Of a DNA stretch of 64,000 bases, positions 26,839 to 35,825 are shown in pieces (within the stretch, counting starts at the first letter, position 1; each line of letters starts with the position of its first letter). Below the pieces are notes generated by a model. That model was not told the origin of the DNA. It saw only the letters and a program-made list of their open reading frames with translations, and searched no databases. The stretch lies in contig NZ_JACXAI010000010.1 in the NCBI RefSeq assembly GCF_014773385.1, positions 107,769-171,768 on the forward strand, read 5' to 3'. The position numbers were made by a program, and so were the translations under genes. The stretch comes from Metabacillus arenae. GTDB taxonomy: Bacteria > Bacillota > Bacilli > Bacillales > Bacillaceae.

Positions 26839-28224
26839 ATGCAAAATCTTAATAGAGTAGCAAGCAAAAGTGAAGTTTTTAAGTACGCGTTTGGTGGTTT
26901 AGGGTCTAATTTACCTTTCATGTTAATTCTAACTTATTTAATGTTTTTCTATACTGAACTAGAAGGGATTTCCCCTGCATTAGTAGGTACTTTGTTCTTT
27001 ATTACTCGCTTTATTGATGCTGTTACAGATCCACTAATGGGGATGTTAGCAGATCGAACGAATTCGAAATTAGGTAAATATCGTCCGTATGTCATTTTCG
27101 GTGCTCCGTTACTAGGTTTAAGTACAGTTTCTTTATTCTGGATTCCAGATTTACCAGATGGTCAAAAAATAGTGTACGTTTTTGTTACCTATATTCTCTA
27201 CTCATTAATCTCAACTGTAGTAAATATTCCATATCATTCATTAACACCTGTTTTAAGTGAAGACCCAAATCAAAGAACTTGGATTGCGACTGCAAAGCAA
27301 TTTATGGGTATTCCTGCTCAAATGTTAGCTCAAGTATTATTCTTACCTTTAGTAGCTATATTGGGAGGAGGGGAACAAGGTTATCTTTATACAGCCATTT
27401 TATATGCTATTGTTATAGTTATAAGCTTTTGGACGTGTGCAAGTAGTGCTAAACGACATGATAAAGTTGATGTTGTAAATGACAAACTTGAATCAAAACC
27501 TAAAATCGCATTTAAAGATCAATTTTCATTAATAGGAAAAAACACACCATTGTTAATGCTAATGGTCGCTATGAGCACAAATCTAATTGCAACATCAATT
27601 CAAAGTGCCGTTGCTCTATATTTCTGGACTTATAATGTTGGTAGAGCTGATTTGTTTCCGATATTATCTCTAGTTGGTTTATTGCTTTCTATTCCATTAT
27701 TTTTCATTATGCCTAAGTTGTCTAAGAAGATTGAGAAAAAAGGTGTCTTCCTTTATGGAAGTATTGCATCAATCATTCCATTTATCGTTTTACTAATAGC
27801 TCCATCGGAAATAGTTTGGGTTAACTTTACAGCAGCGGTACTAGTGAATGTTCTTGCACCATTTACAGGAGCAATTGCATGGGCTATGCTTCCAGATTGT
27901 GTTGAATATGGAGAGTGGAAAACAGGTTTAAAAGGTGCTGGTGTCGTATCTTCTAGTTTAACTTTTATTAATAAATTAGGAAGTGCAGTTGGTGGAATTC
28001 TTGGTGGAGCACTTTTAGCGAGTGCTGGATATGTTGCAGGACAAGCACAAACACCTGAAACATTACAAATGATTTTATATCTTTATGCAATCTTCCCAAT
28101 TTTAGGGCATGTGGCTACAATTATTGCACTAAAGTTTTACAAAATTGACAATAAATTATATGCGAAAATTATTCAAGAGATTAAAGAAAGAAAAAAGGCT
28201 AAGCAACTACCAAAGGAAGCTTGA
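26839..28224 (+). CDS. GPH-family sugar:cation symporter, module B
   Basis: 461-residue, 12-helix transporter, paralogous to the module A symporter. DAVTDPLMGMLADRTNSKLGKYRPYVIFG and AMLPDCVEYGEWKTGLKGAG are family signatures. It lies 85 bases after sulfatase B with RBS AAAAGGAG. It likely imports the substrate of sulfatase B intact, which fits the cytosolic location of the enzyme. Confidence 0.9.
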   Translation: MQNLNRVASKSEVFKYAFGGLGSNLPFMLILTYLMFFYTELEGISPALVGTLFFITRFIDAVTDPLMGMLADRTNSKLGKYRPYVIFGAPLLGLSTVSLFWIPDLPDGQKIVYVFVTYILYSLISTVVNIPYHSLTPVLSEDPNQRTWIATAKQFMGIPAQMLAQVLFLPLVAILGGGEQGYLYTAILYAIVIVISFWTCASSAKRHDKVDVVNDKLESKPKIAFKDQFSLIGKNTPLLMLMVAMSTNLIATSIQSAVALYFWTYNVGRADLFPILSLVGLLLSIPLFFIMPKLSKKIEKKGVFLYGSIASIIPFIVLLIAPSEIVWVNFTAAVLVNVLAPFTGAIAWAMLPDCVEYGEWKTGLKGAGVVSSSLTFINKLGSAVGGILGGALLASAGYVAGQAQTPETLQMILYLYAIFPILGHVATIIALKFYKIDNKLYAKIIQEIKERKKAKQLPKEA

Positions 28225-28366
28225 AATAACCTCGGAAATTAATGCCTAGCAATTTTAAAGAATACAAGAGCAATAAAACTTTAGGAATGAAGCATGAAGC
28301 TAGTAATTTTTGAAAACGCTGTAAAAGAAAAAGTTATTGCTTTACTGGTTCTTTCATATGTAAGAT

Positions 28367-28404
28367 AAGCCCAATTCCTTCTTTATAGGAATTGGGCTTA
28401 ATTG
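28367..28404 (+). terminator. Terminator of sulfatase module B
   Basis: Thirteen-base perfect inverted repeat AAGCCCAATTCCT / AGGAATTGGGCTT with a 7-base loop, 140 bases after the symporter gene. Confidence 0.75.
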
Positions 28405-28502
28405 ATGAAACATATAGATTTTTCCACAAATATGTATAATATCCATTTATTTACAGTCTCTTAAGTTAAGTAATCAAAAGTAATAAAGATCTAATCTTTT
28501 CA

Positions 28503-29387
28503 TTACTTCTCATGAATAAACTGAACAAATTTGGTAACACCATCTCTATTAAATCTCTGCGGCTTTTTCACAAGCCATAAACTTCGATTAATATGTACAC
28601 CTTTAATTTTCATTTCTTGTAAAACACCATGCTCCAATTCTCTTGCAACTGTTAACCTTGGGAGAATACTTATTCCAAGACCAGATTCAACGGCACTTTT
28701 AATGGCTTGGGTACTACCTATTTCCATATAGCTATTAATTTTATGTAATACTCCATGCTCATTTAAAGCGTTTTCTACAATGAGTCTTGTGCCGGACAAG
28801 GACTCACGCCAAATCATTCGTTCATGAGTTAGTTCGTCTTTATCAATTTCCGATCGATCTTTCCAAGGGTGATCAGCCGGATAAATGAGAATTAATTCGT
28901 CGTCAGCAAATTTTTCAACAGTAAAACTCTTGTCTTCAACAATTCCTTCTACTAGAGCGATATCTATTACATCATTTGATAAGTCTTGTAATACACCTGG
29001 TGTATTACGGATTACTAAACTTACTTTTATTTCAGGTGTACGTTTTTTGAAACGACCAAGCAAGCTAGGAAGGAGATATTCACCTATTGTTAAAGAAGCA
29101 CCAACTCTAAGGCTTGAGTTGTACTCACCTGTCGCCTGTAGAATCACTTCTTTTGAACGATTAAAGTCTTCAATAATGGCTTTTGCAAAAGGGTGAAGCA
29201 TTTTACCTGTTTCGGTCACGGTTAATTTTCCTTCTGTCCGGTCAAATAACAAGGTTCCATAAAAATTCTCCAATTGGCGAATTTGTCTTGTGACAGCAGG
29301 TTGAGATACGAAGCTTAATCTTGCTGCTTGGCTTATACTGCCTTCATCAACTACTAAACAAAACATTTTAAGGTTTTCAATGTTCAT
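28503..29387 (-). CDS. LysR-family regulator
   Basis: 294 residues. N-terminal LysR helix-turn-helix (MFCLVVDEGSISQAARLSFVSQPAVTRQIRQLE) and a C-terminal effector domain (about 90-290; RVGASLTIGEYLLPSLLGRF, ESGLGISILPR). The N-terminus and the divergent position relative to a transporter gene resemble CysL/YwfK-type regulators. It probably regulates the split chromate-type transporter encoded on the other side of the 230-base gap, where a LysR box would be expected; I could not define one. Confidence 0.9.
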   Translation of the reverse strand: MNIENLKMFCLVVDEGSISQAARLSFVSQPAVTRQIRQLENFYGTLLFDRTEGKLTVTETGKMLHPFAKAIIEDFNRSKEVILQATGEYNSSLRVGASLTIGEYLLPSLLGRFKKRTPEIKVSLVIRNTPGVLQDLSNDVIDIALVEGIVEDKSFTVEKFADDELILIYPADHPWKDRSEIDKDELTHERMIWRESLSGTRLIVENALNEHGVLHKINSYMEIGSTQAIKSAVESGLGISILPRLTVARELEHGVLQEMKIKGVHINRSLWLVKKPQRFNRDGVTKFVQFIHEK

Positions 29388-29616
29388 GAAAACACCCCCA
29401 ATTCAGATATTTTTATTACTTATTAATATATTACCCTATATATGGACTGCAGGAAATCTTCATAAGTATAACAATCTGTTATACGCTATGCATTTGTTGC
29501 AATATCGCTTCTTATCGCAACGTGGTATCGTAATAGTAAGATCAATATACGAAAATAGTCAGCTAAAAATTTCAAAACATTTACATGGAAAATAAATAGG
29601 GAGTTGAGGAATCGAA

Positions 29617-30243
29617 ATGAAGGAAGAAACGAAAAAGCTCTTTCAACTTTTCTGGACCTTCTTAAAAATTGGTCCAGTTACGTTTGGTGGTGGTTATGCG
29701 ATGATCCCACTTATAGAACGAGAAGTAGTAGATAAAAAGAAATGGGTAACTCATGAGGATGTTACTGATGTATTTGCTATTGCAGAATCTATTCCTGGAG
29801 CAATTGCCATAAATTCATCTACATTTATCGGTTATCGAATAGGAGGTATTAGAGGGGCGATTGCTGCATTATTAGGAGTGTTTTTACCAACCTTTCTTAT
29901 TGTAGTCGTTCTAAGTATTGTCTTTCTGCAAATTCAAGATAACCCAAAAATTGAAGCTGCTTTCCAGGCAATTCGTGCATCTATTGTTGCCTTGATTGTT
30001 TATGCAGGATATATGATCGGTAAAACGGCGATCATTGATAAAACGACTTGTGTTATTTCATTTGGGTCTATGGCCATTCTGTTTTTCCTCCATTTACATC
30101 CGGTTTTAATTATCTTTTCCGGTATTATTCTTGGTATTCTGCTTGTTAACATCAAACGGAAATTGGGATTCTCTATTGGTGATAAAAAGGAAAAGACCCC
30201 ACCATCGCAGCAACTAGAATGGTTTATGGGAGATGGAATTTAA
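29617..30243 (+). CDS. Chromate transporter (CHR family), first half
   Basis: Short-chain CHR protein of 208 residues, about six membrane segments. The conserved motifs FGGGYAMIPLIEREVV and AIAESIPGAIAINSSTFIGYRIGG are present. In this short-chain subfamily two paralogous halves pair to make the exporter. The second half is encoded immediately downstream. RBS GGGAGTTGAGG. The actual substrate in Bacillaceae (chromate or another anion) is not certain. Confidence 0.88.
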   Translation: MKEETKKLFQLFWTFLKIGPVTFGGGYAMIPLIEREVVDKKKWVTHEDVTDVFAIAESIPGAIAINSSTFIGYRIGGIRGAIAALLGVFLPTFLIVVVLSIVFLQIQDNPKIEAAFQAIRASIVALIVYAGYMIGKTAIIDKTTCVISFGSMAILFFLHLHPVLIIFSGIILGILLVNIKRKLGFSIGDKKEKTPPSQQLEWFMGDGI

Positions 30244-30244
30244 T

Positions 30245-30784
30245 ATGATATTATTTGAACTCTTTTGGACGTTTTTATTAATCGGCTTTGTCTCATTTGG
30301 TGGAGGATATGCGATGATCCCTGTCATTGAGTTAGAAGTTATGAATAAGGGCTGGATGACAACTCAACAGTTTACGGATGTCATTGCGATTGCAGGTATG
30401 TCACCAGGTCCAATTGCGACAAACAGTGCTATTTTTGTAGGTTACCAGGTTCAAGGAATCACGGGCGCCATTGCAGCTGGGTTAGGTATGGTTATACCAT
30501 CCTTGTTACTTGTCATCATCATTGCAACATTTTTCTATCGAATTAGTAAAAACAAACATGTTGAGTCGGCTTTTTATGGTTTACGTCCAATCATTACCGG
30601 TTTAATTGGCTACGCGGCAATAAAATTTGCGATTAGTAATAACTTAGTAGGCTCATTTTCTTGGTACTCAGCTAGTCTATTAATCATTTTCGCTCTATCA
30701 CTCTTTTCTTTAATAAAGCTTCGTGTTCATCCTGCATTGGTGATTGTGATGTCGGGTGTTTTAGGGGCTGCAATCTATTCATAA
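30245..30784 (+). CDS. Chromate transporter (CHR family), second half
   Basis: 179 residues, paralogous to the preceding protein (FGGGYAMIPVIELEVM, AIAGMSPGPIATNSAIFVGYQVQG), about six membrane segments in the opposite expected topology. ATG 30245 is preferred, 12 bases from GGGAG; the in-frame ATG at 30233 overlaps that RBS. Start codon and upstream stop are adjacent, so the two halves are translationally coupled. Confidence 0.88.
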   Translation: MILFELFWTFLLIGFVSFGGGYAMIPVIELEVMNKGWMTTQQFTDVIAIAGMSPGPIATNSAIFVGYQVQGITGAIAAGLGMVIPSLLLVIIIATFFYRISKNKHVESAFYGLRPIITGLIGYAAIKFAISNNLVGSFSWYSASLLIIFALSLFSLIKLRVHPALVIVMSGVLGAAIYS

Positions 30785-30785
30785 C

Positions 30786-30819
30786 AAAAAGGAGTCAAAT
30801 CTGGATTAGGCTCCTTTTT
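30786..30819. terminator. Bidirectional terminator, chromate genes / AraC gene
   Basis: AAAAAGGAG / CTCCTTTTT stem between two converging genes, with runs of A and T on either side, so it can serve both directions. Confidence 0.8.
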
Positions 30820-30839
30820 GCTTTCATAACTTGTAAATG

Positions 30840-32072
30840 TTAAGTTTCAGATATAGAATTTCTAAACTTCTTCGGCGTAACCCCCACATTTTTTTTAAAC
30901 ACCTTTGTAAAATAGCTTTGATCATGAAAGTTTAGGATTGTAGAAATTTTTAATAAGGAATAATCTGTAAATGTTAACAAAACCTTGGCCTCATCTACTT
31001 TTGTTCGGTGAATATATTCAGCAATTGAAATTCCTACTTCTTTTTTGAAAAGAGAGGACAAATAATTGGGATGCATCTCTACAAGGTTAGCTAGGCTTGT
31101 AAGGGTTAAATCTTCGTAAAGGTGTGTGTAAATATAATTTAGACACATATTAATAGGTTTAGAGTATCTTTGTTGTTTATGTTTTCGTACTCGATCAGCA
31201 AAATCACTTAAGGCTTGTTCCATAAAGGCGTCAACTGATTTAATATCTGTTAATTCCTCTAGATTTTGAATATACAAGTCGCTAAGTGTATAGGCAATTT
31301 CATGATGAAGTCCACCATCCATTGCCGCACGTGTAGCTAGAGTAATGGCGGTAATGGCGAGGTTCTTACTATTACGTAACTGACTTTTTTTCGATAATAC
31401 TCCTACCTCTCCTTTTTCAGGACTAAGTTTATATACTTTTAAAAATTCGTCCTTCCTACCTTCTTTAATATATTGAAATAGCCTTTTCTCGTAGATAAAA
31501 TCATGGTGAAATGACACATTTTCACGTTGTTGAGAGATTGTCACATGTGGATCCTCAATTTGTAATATATGATCTCCCACTTCAATATTTTTTAAAATGA
31601 TATCTGCTGGGTCTAGTGTTTTTTGGTAGAGCATATAGTACAGCTGCATACTAATGTTGATAAATTTCATATTTGATATACGAGGTAATAATTCAAAGTA
31701 ATGGACGAGGTTCTCACCTAAATTATTTTGAACAGGCATGTCATTAACCAGAGCTTCTAGTCTTTCATTCGTAAGGTCAGAAGGAAGGGCAGGGCCGACA
31801 ATAATTGTCCCTTTGTATTGGTTATGATTTCTCACTTGAATCATAAAGTAATGTTCATAGTATTCCGATTTGACCAATAGTGGGAATGGATAGTGATCAT
31901 GATTTAAGTGAAATTTCTTCAATATTTCTTGTTGAGATGTAGGAAATGGATTTTCAATATTTGGATAAGCAATCTCTAACTCCAAAGCATCATTTTCATT
32001 TAGGTAAATAACAGGAATGTTAAAAGATTCATAAATCAGTTTGCAAATATAATGTAAATCCTGAATTTTCAT
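30840..32072 (-). CDS. AraC-family regulator with large N-terminal sensor region
   Basis: 410 residues. About 300 N-terminal residues form a cytosolic sensor region (begins DLHYICKLIYESFNIPVIYLN) without membrane helices. The C-terminal 100 residues hold the AraC double helix-turn-helix (TLTSLANLVEMHPNYLSSLFKKEVG, YFTKVFKKNVGVTPKKFR). It is divergent from the GH3 glycosidase gene, whose promoter has a good -10 but no recognisable -35, as expected for an activator-dependent promoter. It is therefore the likely activator of that gene. Confidence 0.88.
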   Translation of the reverse strand: MKIQDLHYICKLIYESFNIPVIYLNENDALELEIAYPNIENPFPTSQQEILKKFHLNHDHYPFPLLVKSEYYEHYFMIQVRNHNQYKGTIIVGPALPSDLTNERLEALVNDMPVQNNLGENLVHYFELLPRISNMKFINISMQLYYMLYQKTLDPADIILKNIEVGDHILQIEDPHVTISQQRENVSFHHDFIYEKRLFQYIKEGRKDEFLKVYKLSPEKGEVGVLSKKSQLRNSKNLAITAITLATRAAMDGGLHHEIAYTLSDLYIQNLEELTDIKSVDAFMEQALSDFADRVRKHKQQRYSKPINMCLNYIYTHLYEDLTLTSLANLVEMHPNYLSSLFKKEVGISIAEYIHRTKVDEAKVLLTFTDYSLLKISTILNFHDQSYFTKVFKKNVGVTPKKFRNSISET

Positions 32073-32180
32073 AGTAGACTCCTTACACCCTATTTTCTAG
32101 ATCATATCATAAAAAATAAAAAATATTAAAAAACAGCTAAAAAAACTATAATATTACCAAATTTAAGTGAGGTTGTTATT

Positions 32181-32216
32181 TATAATACCCTTATAGTTAC
32201 TTAGAAAGCGTTTTCT
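32181..32216 (+). promoter_or_regulatory. Promoter -10 and cre-like operator of the GH3 gene
   Basis: TATAAT at 32181-32186 without a -35 match 17 bases upstream. Just downstream, AGAAAGCGTTTTCT (32203-32216) is a cre/LacI-type palindrome, placed where a bound repressor would block early transcription. Confidence 0.5.
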
Positions 32217-32243
32217 ATTATGAATTTTCATGGAGGGTTTATG

Positions 32244-34544
32244 ATGACGAAAGATATTAAAGCTCTTATATCACAAATGACATTAGAAGAAAAAGCAGGT
32301 CTTTGTTCTGGAAAAGACTTTTGGAATTTAAAAGGTATTGAAAGATTAGGCATCCCATCTATAATGGTTACAGATGGTCCACATGGATTACGCAAACAAA
32401 GAATGGGTGCTGACCACTTAGGTTTATTTGATAGTGTACCTGCAACATGCTTTCCATCAGCTGCAGGGATGGCGAGCTCATGGGATCGCAAATTAATTCA
32501 AAAAGTTGGAGTTGCTTTAGGAGAAGAATGTCAAGCTGAGGATGTGGCTGTTCTTCTTGGACCAGGTGCAAATATTAAACGTTCTCCTTTATGTGGACGT
32601 AACTTTGAATATTTCTCAGAAGACCCATATCTATCATCAGAAATGGCAGCAAATCACATTAAAGGTGTACAAAGTCAAGGCGTTGGAACATCGTTAAAGC
32701 ACTTTGCAGCGAACAACCAAGAGCATCGAAGAATGTCAACAGATGCAATTGTTGATGAAAGAACATTCCGTGAAATTTATCTAGCTAGCTTTGAAGGGGC
32801 AGTGAAGCAATCACAACCATGGACGGTAATGTGTTCTTACAATAAAGTAAATGGAGAATTTGCTTCTGAAAACAACTACCTATTAAACGACATCTTAAAA
32901 GAAGAGTGGGGCTTTGAGGGCTTTGTTGTTTCTGACTGGGGTGCAGTAAATGAACGTGATGTAGCTCTTGCAAATGGGCTTGAGCTCGAAATGCCAGCTT
33001 CAAAAGGAATCGGTGAGAATAAAGTTATCGAAGCGGTTCAAAATGGAACATTATCTGAAGAAAAACTAAATGCGGCTGTTGAACGTATTTTACACATTAT
33101 TTTTAAAGCAGTAGAAGAAAAGAAAGAAAATGCAACGTATGACCAAGAAGCACATCATCAGCTTGCAAGAGAAACAGCGAGAGAAAGTATGGTGTTATTA
33201 AGGAATGAAGGTCACATCCTTCCACTTAAAAAAGAAGGCGAATTTGCAGTAATCGGTGAATTTGCAAAGGCACCAAGATACCAAGGTGGCGGAAGCTCTC
33301 ATATTAAACCAACAAAGCTTGAAAATATTGTAGAGGAAATTGAAAAGTCTGCTGGATCAGAAGCAAAAGTTACGTACGCTCAAGGATATTATCGTGACAA
33401 AGATACAATCGATGAGGCATTAATTGAAGAAGCAAAACAAGTAGCTTCACAAGTCGATACGGTTATCTTGTTTGCTGGTCTACCAGATCGCTATGAATCT
33501 GAAGGTTATGATCGTGTACACCTACACATCCCTGAAAATCAACAGCGTCTAATTGAAGCGGTTGCTGAAGTAAATTCAAATGTAGTTGTTGTACTGAGTA
33601 ATGGTGCCCCAATTGAAATGCCTTGGTTAGACAAAGTAAAAGGTTTACTTGAAGGCTATCTAGGAGGTCAAGCTCTTGGAGGCGCGATTGCAGACATTCT
33701 ATTTGGAGATACAAATCCAAGCGGAAAACTTGCAGAAACATTCCCTAAACAGTTAAGTGACAATCCTTCCTATTTGTTCTTCCCAGGAGATGGAGACAAA
33801 GTAGAATATCGTGAAGGAATTTTCGTTGGATATCGCTATTACGATACAAAAAATGTAGAACCATTATTCCCATTTGGTTATGGATTAAGCTATACAACGT
33901 TTGAATATAGCAATCTAAGTGTAAACGCCAATGAAATCAAAGATTCAGAAACACTCACTGTAACAGTGAATGTGAAAAACACAGGAGCTGTTACAGGAAA
34001 AGAAGTTGTTCAACTTTATGTTAAAGATTTTGAAAGTAGTGTAAGTAGACCTGAGAAAGAATTAAAAGGGTTTGAAAAAGTTGAACTTCAGCCTGGTGAG
34101 GAAAAAACAGTTACGTTCTCATTAAATAAGCGATCTTTTGCCTACTACAATACAGAATTAAAAGATTGGCAGGTAGAAAGTGGCGAATTCGAATTATTAG
34201 TAGGAAAAAGTTCAAAAGAAATTGTTTTAACAGAAAAAGTTACTGTTGAATCGATGTTAGATCTTCCATTACTTGTTCATCGTAATACAACAATAGGTGA
34301 CCTACTTTCAAATCCTAAAGTAGCACCACTTGCGAAAGAACTATTAGTAAAAGCACAAGAAGGAAGCCCATTTGCAGCAGCAGCTGAGGAACAAGGTGAA
34401 TTTTCAGATATGATGGAAGCGATGATGAAATATATGCCATTACGTGCTTTATCTAATTTTAGTGATGGTCACTTTACCGAAGAGAAGCTACAGGATATGA
34501 TTCAACAATTAAATGATGTACAGAAAAATACTGTTGTGAACTAA
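32244..34544 (+). CDS. Glycoside hydrolase family 3 (beta-glucosidase type)
   Basis: 766-residue GH3 enzyme with the full domain set: an N-terminal TIM-like barrel (about 10-290) with the nucleophile D231 in [10 protein letters not shown], a C-terminal alpha/beta sandwich (about 310-520) with GGGSSHIKP, a fibronectin-III-like domain (about 560-640; [21 protein letters not shown]), and an extra helical tail of about 100 residues. No signal peptide, so it cleaves imported glycosides in the cytosol. ATG 32244 gives 6-base spacing from GGAGGG. It could release glucose or xylose from glycosides desulfated by the neighbouring modules, but that link is inference. Confidence 0.92.
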   Translation: MTKDIKALISQMTLEEKAGLCSGKDFWNLKGIERLGIPSIMVTDGPHGLRKQRMGADHLGLFDSVPATCFPSAAGMASSWDRKLIQKVGVALGEECQAEDVAVLLGPGANIKRSPLCGRNFEYFSEDPYLSSEMAANHIKGVQSQGVGTSLKHFAANNQEHRRMSTDAIVDERTFREIYLASFEGAVKQSQPWTVMCSYNKVNGEFASENNYLLNDILKEEWGFEGFVVSDWGAVNERDVALANGLELEMPASKGIGENKVIEAVQNGTLSEEKLNAAVERILHIIFKAVEEKKENATYDQEAHHQLARETARESMVLLRNEGHILPLKKEGEFAVIGEFAKAPRYQGGGSSHIKPTKLENIVEEIEKSAGSEAKVTYAQGYYRDKDTIDEALIEEAKQVASQVDTVILFAGLPDRYESEGYDRVHLHIPENQQRLIEAVAEVNSNVVVVLSNGAPIEMPWLDKVKGLLEGYLGGQALGGAIADILFGDTNPSGKLAETFPKQLSDNPSYLFFPGDGDKVEYREGIFVGYRYYDTKNVEPLFPFGYGLSYTTFEYSNLSVNANEIKDSETLTVTVNVKNTGAVTGKEVVQLYVKDFESSVSRPEKELKGFEKVELQPGEEKTVTFSLNKRSFAYYNTELKDWQVESGEFELLVGKSSKEIVLTEKVTVESMLDLPLLVHRNTTIGDLLSNPKVAPLAKELLVKAQEGSPFAAAAEEQGEFSDMMEAMMKYMPLRALSNFSDGHFTEEKLQDMIQQLNDVQKNTVVN

Positions 34545-34552
34545 TATGAATA

Positions 34553-34579
34553 GATTGATTCTTGTTTCATGAGTCAATC
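34553..34579 (+). terminator. Possible terminator of the GH3 gene
   Basis: GATTGATTC / GAGTCAATC, 9 bases with one G-T pair, directly after the stop codon, weak T-tract. Confidence 0.45.
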
Positions 34580-34911
34580 CATATTTATATTAAATGCAGT
34601 GTTTAGACTCAAATTTATATCATCTAGGAGTCAAATGAAAATATGTGAGTAGGAAGGACTAGTTATGTTCATCCTTTTTTTCAAAAGAGGTAAAACAGTC
34701 ATCATATAAAGCCTAGTGATACAAGACATTAAAAAACTCTAAAAGGACATCAGAAAAACCACATACTTCGCATTGCACAAAAATTGCACAGACTTATTTT
34801 ATTTCAATGAGTTTAATTAACTTATTTTACTACCAAAAGTCAAATATGTTGATTTATCAATACTTATTTAACTCAGTTTCCTTCCTTTTAACCATATTTA
34901 TTCCCCACCCA

Positions 34912-34960
34912 ATTTTGACAGGGTAGGGGTCGGGGGTTCGAATCCCTCTCGGATCATCAG
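34912..34960 (+). pseudogene. tRNA 3'-end remnant (T arm plus acceptor strand)
   Basis: A variable-loop-like AGGGGTC precedes GGGGG-TTCGAAT-CCCTC (34932-34948), which folds as a tRNA T arm with the invariant TTCGAAT loop. TCGGATC then forms the 3' acceptor strand and ends in A-TCA in place of a discriminator base plus CCA. The D arm, the anticodon arm and the matching 5' acceptor strand (GATCCGA) are not found upstream. The amino-acid identity cannot be assigned. A terminator hairpin follows, as after a real tRNA operon. Confidence 0.65.
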
Positions 34961-34966
34961 AGTAAG

Positions 34967-35007
34967 AAGCTTCAGTTCCTTTTAGATAAGGATTGGGGCT
35001 TTTTTTG
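34967..35007 (+). terminator. Terminator behind the tRNA remnant
   Basis: A stem starting at AAGC (34967) pairs with GGGGCTT (to 35001) through several G-U pairs and one bulge, followed by seven T. It appears to be the original tRNA operon terminator left in place. Confidence 0.7.
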
Positions 35008-35127
35008 TATTATTCTATGCATATTTACAGGTTAGGATAGTTGATTGTTCATGGCATTCACTATCTCCAGAGACAGTATGGTTCCTGGTGAGCAGTATGT
35101 TCGGAATTCGTCCTTTATTCAAGACAC

Positions 35128-35526
35128 TTAAGGAGATGGGTTGGGTCGCAGTGCAAATTTCTCCACTTTTTCCTCACTAGGTACAAAGCGGTATAAATTT
35201 TTGCTTCCAGCAATATAAACTGTTCCATTCTTAAGCACTTCAAGTCCCCAGGCATCAGAAGCCCCCTCTAGTTGAAAGCTATAGATCCTCTCGCCAGTGT
35301 GGGAATCAATCACACTTAAAACCGCAGGGGACCCTTTTGCAACTGTATAGATCCATTCCTCTCCATTCGGTCCTTTTCCATATCCCGCGCCAAGAATGGT
35401 AATACTATGCAGGGGGGTTCCAACTTTGGTAACCTGCCCTTCCTGAGCGATTGCTCCTGTCGCATTGGTAAACAAGGTACTAACTAACAACACTGCAAAG
35501 CTGAAAATCGCAACCCACTTTTTCAA
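35128..35526 (-). pseudogene. Truncated secreted beta-propeller-like protein
   Basis: TTG start with AAGGAGG upstream and a clear signal peptide (MKKWVAIFSFAVLLV...ATGAIAQ). About 100 mature residues have propeller-blade character (GEEWIYTVAKGSPAVLSVIDSHTGERIYSF, GLEVLKNGTVYIAGSKNLYRF). The chain stops after about two blades (132 residues), whereas such proteins usually run for several hundred residues. The downstream sequence does not continue the pattern in any frame I can read. It is probably the 5' part of a gene cut at the recombination scar near the tRNA remnant. Confidence 0.6.
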
Positions 35527-35825
35527 TTGCTTTCCTCCTTTTTCATCTGGATTAAAACTGGTATTCGTTAGATAGTATACAATAACGCTCAAATAAGTTA
35601 AATGAATTTTGTGAAAATTAAGTAAAATAATTAATCTTACCTAAACGCTATATAGCATAGCTAATGATTAAGACAAAGGCACACTAATCAACACCTCTCA
35701 AATTTTTATATTATTTTTTGATAATTCAAAAAATGAATTGACAAGTGAAATAGGTTAATTTATTCTATAGGTGTGTGATCTAGATTTAATCCAGTTTTAC
35801 ACAAAAAGGGGGAGGAATTTTTAAG
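35527..35825. other. Divergent promoter region, about 300 bases
   Basis: AT-rich gap between the truncated secreted-protein gene and the solute-binding-protein gene. TTGACA near 35739 could serve the rightward gene. Nothing else recognisable. Confidence 0.4.

Larger units (their letters stand above)
34545..35127. other. Intergenic region, 583 bases, with recombination-scar features
   Basis: Holds the GH3 hairpin, a stretch without features (34580-34910), the tRNA 3'-end remnant and its terminator (34912-35007), then about 120 bases with nothing recognisable. Confidence 0.55.
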
